From CAG-826 sp964654155 (GTDB taxonomy: Bacteria > Bacillota_I > Bacilli_A > RFN20 > CAG-826), in assembly GCA_964654155.1 (NCBI GenBank), contig CAZZGL010000002.1:1-64000 (forward strand): DNA of 64,000 nucleotides, in the 5' to 3' direction. The notes under the pieces were generated by a model that did not search any database, was not told the origin of the DNA, and worked only from the letters and a program-made list of their open reading frames with translations. The translations under genes were made by a program, and so were the position numbers. How positions within the stretch are numbered: position 1 is the first letter of the stretch; each line of letters begins with the position of its first letter. This document shows, piece by piece, positions 61,775 through 64,000 of the stretch.

Positions 61775-63565
61775 ATGAAATCTTTATTAACTTTAACAGC
61801 ATTATTGCTAGGTTTTGGCATTCAATCTTTGCCTCAAACAATTAAAAATGAAACTATCAAAGACACATACCAAGCTAATAATAATTTAATTAATTTTCCA
61901 ACTGTAGTTACAAATATAAAAACCGCCGAACATTTAAATTCTCTTTTATTAACAGATACTATGCCTTCTAATGCAATACTACATGTTAATAATGATTTGA
62001 ATGTTGTTGATGAAAACAATAATTCTCTTGGCTCTTTAAGCCATGTTATTAATGATATATTACAGGATTACATCATTCCTATTGTTTATCTTGAAAATGA
62101 AATCCAAGCTTCTAAATATGTTGAATTCATAAATGAAGAATTAATTATTGATATGGCTATAATGGCAAATAATCCATCATTGATTAAAATGGTTAAAGAT
62201 ACCCACTATGTTATTAGAGGAATATATCATGTTAAAGAAATATCGAAAGATACAAAACTATGTGACTTAGTATATACTGCGAATAAAAACTACGCTAATG
62301 TGATTGCATTAGATGATGAAATTGCAACAAGAGAAAATGTCACATATTTACAAGCAAGATTTAAAACTGTATGGATTAATCAAACTAATGAAAATGATTT
62401 TAATCTTTATTCTTCAATTAATACAGGTTGCTATGGAATGATTGTTGATGACTATGAAAATTTATATAATCTGTATCTTAATTATGATAAAGGAACTTTA
62501 ATTCGAAACCCATTTAATGTTGCACACAGAGGATTACCAATTTTCTATAATGAAAACTCTGTTTATGGAACTCAAAAAGCTATTGAATTAGGAGCAACCC
62601 ATGTTGAACTAGATGCCTATTTAACCACTGATGATGAAATCGTATTTATGCATGATAGCAATATTGAAAGAACTAGTGATGGAACTGGAAATATAGAAAG
62701 TTATTCGCTTGAACAACTACAAAATTTTTCTTTAGATTTAAAATCACCATCAGAACCGATTCCATCAATAGAAGATATAACCGTCCCTATTATAAATTCG
62801 GATGCAATCTTAGTTTTAGAAATAAAATCTAGTAATACAAAAATAGTTGAAATACTACGTGAAAAATTGACAGAACTTGATTTGTTTTCTAAAACTGTTG
62901 TAATTTCGTTTAATACCAATATCCTCGCGGCAATGAAAGAAATTATTCCTGAGATACCAACCGCAAATTTAAATGATGTTTTTGTTTATAACTTCGCTTC
63001 TGTATTAAATTGGATGGGATTATATAATACTGTAATTGATACTCAATATAGTAGAATCACTAAAGAGAATAACGAACTTTATTTAAAAGATAGAGGAATA
63101 ATGGGTTGGTTTTGGACATATAATTCTCTTACTGATATAGATACTAGCATTAGTTCTGGCGTTATTGGAATGACCAACAACTGTTGTAATTTTTTTACTA
63201 ATCAAATTAGATATATTGATGGTAAAGAGTTTACTTTAAAAAAAGGTCAAAAAATTAATAATGCAAATTTCACTCTTCTTAGTTCGGCTTATGGTGGAAA
63301 TCAAGATGAAATAGAAGGAAAACTTTTTAAATATGAAGAAAAAGATGAATACTACGAGGTTATATGTTCATTTGAAACTAAATTTGGTGATTATAATAAA
63401 GTAACTTTTTATACTGAATCATTTAAAGTATATAAACACCCTGATGATGTTGGTAATGATACCGTAAACAAGGGTTGTGTAAAATCATCAACAAATATTC
63501 TATTTACTTTGTCATTAATTGGACTACTATCACTTGCTTTAAAAAAGAGAAATAATATTTTTTAA
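61775..63565 (+). CDS. Membrane-anchored glycerophosphodiester phosphodiesterase
   Basis: The 596-residue protein has a signal peptide (about 1-20). The GDPD domain starts near residue 248 (NVAHRGLPIFYNENS), with H251 and R252, HVELDAYLTTDDEIVFMHD and the C-terminal IMGWFWTYNSL strand all intact. Residues about 50-240 resemble a worn-out second barrel (SSINTGCYGMIVDDYENL matches the end of a GDPD barrel) without catalytic residues. One C-terminal helix and KKRNN anchor it. It would act outside, releasing glycerol 3-phosphate from deacylated lipids or lipoteichoic acid. Confidence 0.85.
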   Translation: MKSLLTLTALLLGFGIQSLPQTIKNETIKDTYQANNNLINFPTVVTNIKTAEHLNSLLLTDTMPSNAILHVNNDLNVVDENNNSLGSLSHVINDILQDYIIPIVYLENEIQASKYVEFINEELIIDMAIMANNPSLIKMVKDTHYVIRGIYHVKEISKDTKLCDLVYTANKNYANVIALDDEIATRENVTYLQARFKTVWINQTNENDFNLYSSINTGCYGMIVDDYENLYNLYLNYDKGTLIRNPFNVAHRGLPIFYNENSVYGTQKAIELGATHVELDAYLTTDDEIVFMHDSNIERTSDGTGNIESYSLEQLQNFSLDLKSPSEPIPSIEDITVPIINSDAILVLEIKSSNTKIVEILREKLTELDLFSKTVVISFNTNILAAMKEIIPEIPTANLNDVFVYNFASVLNWMGLYNTVIDTQYSRITKENNELYLKDRGIMGWFWTYNSLTDIDTSISSGVIGMTNNCCNFFTNQIRYIDGKEFTLKKGQKINNANFTLLSSAYGGNQDEIEGKLFKYEEKDEYYEVICSFETKFGDYNKVTFYTESFKVYKHPDDVGNDTVNKGCVKSSTNILFTLSLIGLLSLALKKRNNIF

Positions 63566-63592
63566 ATATAATTAATAATTAGAGAAACAAAT

Positions 63593-64000
63593 ATGAACAA
63601 TTTTGATAAATGCAATCCCTTCACAAACAAAAATAACATTTTATATTTCCGTAACTGGCGGATTTCTATTTTAAAAGAAGGAATAATAAGATTAGAACAA
63701 AACAACAACGAATTTAATGATTATCCTACTCAAATAGTTATAAATAGATATTTTGATGATATTGATTATAAAATTGAACATGAAAAGAACTATATTAAAA
63801 TTTTTATTAAAGACTATATTCTATTCTTTAATGGAAATATTGAAGAATCATACATTTTATATAAAAAACAAAAATTATTACTTAATAACGATTATAATCT
63901 AGGTGGAACTTATTCTACCGTCGATGGAATGGACGGAGAAAAATATATTTTTAACGATGATAAAAAATCAATAAGAGATATTGGTATAGGTGTCTGCTCT
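63593..64000 (+). CDS. GH31 glycosidase, N-terminal part (runs off the window)
   Basis: The first 136 codons of an open frame are visible. The sequence RNWRISILKEGIIRLEQ, then YPTQIVINR, and later NLGGTYSTVDGMDGEKY with LGIG-like IGIGVCS match the N-terminal beta-sandwich of GH31 alpha-glucosidases and alpha-xylosidases. The catalytic part lies beyond 64000. There is no signal peptide, so it is cytosolic. It starts 28 bp after the GDPD gene. Confidence 0.65.
   Translation, partial: MNNFDKCNPFTNKNNILYFRNWRISILKEGIIRLEQNNNEFNDYPTQIVINRYFDDIDYKIEHEKNYIKIFIKDYILFFNGNIEESYILYKKQKLLLNNDYNLGGTYSTVDGMDGEKYIFNDDKKSIRDIGIGVCS

Noticed and set aside
1..64000. CRISPR array or insertion sequence
   Set aside because: No regularly spaced short repeats and no transposase-like frame were seen. 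The only strong repeats are the coding repeats at 16087-16779 and 33850-34179.
1..64000. Mycoplasma genetic code (TGA = Trp)
   Set aside because: Conserved proteins read through with TGG for Trp and without internal TGA, and two coupled genes end in TGA.

Overview
The window is a 64-kb piece of a low-GC bacterial chromosome. Several things point to a Mollicutes-related lineage of Bacilli, such as uncultured gut or sediment relatives of Acholeplasma or Izemoplasma. The base composition is very AT-rich. The S10-spc-alpha order is of Firmicutes type, with adk and map inside the cluster. rpmD (L30) is missing between rpsE and rplO. Surface proteins are lipoproteins, or carry a C-terminal membrane anchor without an LPXTG motif. 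Trp is TGG and nearly all stops are TAA or TAG. TGA occurs as a stop only at the tightly coupled ends at 38459 and 37152, so the code is 11 and not the mycoplasma code. No tRNA, rRNA, insertion sequence or CRISPR array was seen.

Layout. (1) 27-14687, minus strand: the complete S10-spc-alpha ribosomal operon, read from a strong promoter at 14659-14687 and ending in a terminator after rplQ. (2) 14862-38462: a beta-1,3-glucan utilisation locus. One minus-strand operon (31605 to 17192) encodes a solute-binding protein, two permeases, a GLUG-repeat lipoprotein, a cytosolic GH161/GH94-like phosphorylase, a GH16 lipoprotein, an MsmX-type ATPase, a second GH16 lipoprotein and a GH81 lipoprotein. A third GH16 lipoprotein is divergent (31826-33271). 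A multi-CBM lipoprotein (33342-35969) and an anchored surface protein (14862-16904) share a repeated domain of about 110 residues that I cannot assign. A LacI regulator (36146-37147) is coupled to a cytosolic GH30. Three LacI-type palindromes and one cre-like site lie at the promoters. (3) 38459-43133: three membrane proteins and the queuosine genes queH, queA and tgt. (4) 43211-52156: a surface-polysaccharide pair, a solitary AAA ATPase, pepT, yebC, rpmE, metG and rlmD. (5) 52157-61662: an accessory island with a five-gene restriction-like operon (ParB-like, SNF2 helicase, Sau3AI/MutH-like, HNH, C5-methyltransferase), a PLD nuclease with a DpnI-like winged helix, a doubly inactive FtsH-like protein and a nonsense-broken membrane protein. 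(6) 61775-64000: an anchored glycerophosphodiester phosphodiesterase and the start of a GH31 glycosidase.

How the genes fit together. In the glucan locus, cell-surface GH81 and GH16 enzymes would cut beta-1,3-glucan. CBM lipoproteins would hold the polymer, and the ABC transporter would import oligosaccharides. The phosphorylase and GH30 would process them inside, with the LacI protein controlling the promoters. In the island, the methyltransferase would mark self DNA. The helicase, ParB-like and MutH-like proteins would find foreign DNA, and HNH would be the likely cutter. The MutH-like subunit lacks the family's nuclease residues, so the work appears to be divided between reader and cutter. 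I know no described system with exactly this set of genes. It is my main candidate for something new, followed by the shared surface domain and the dead FtsH paralogue.
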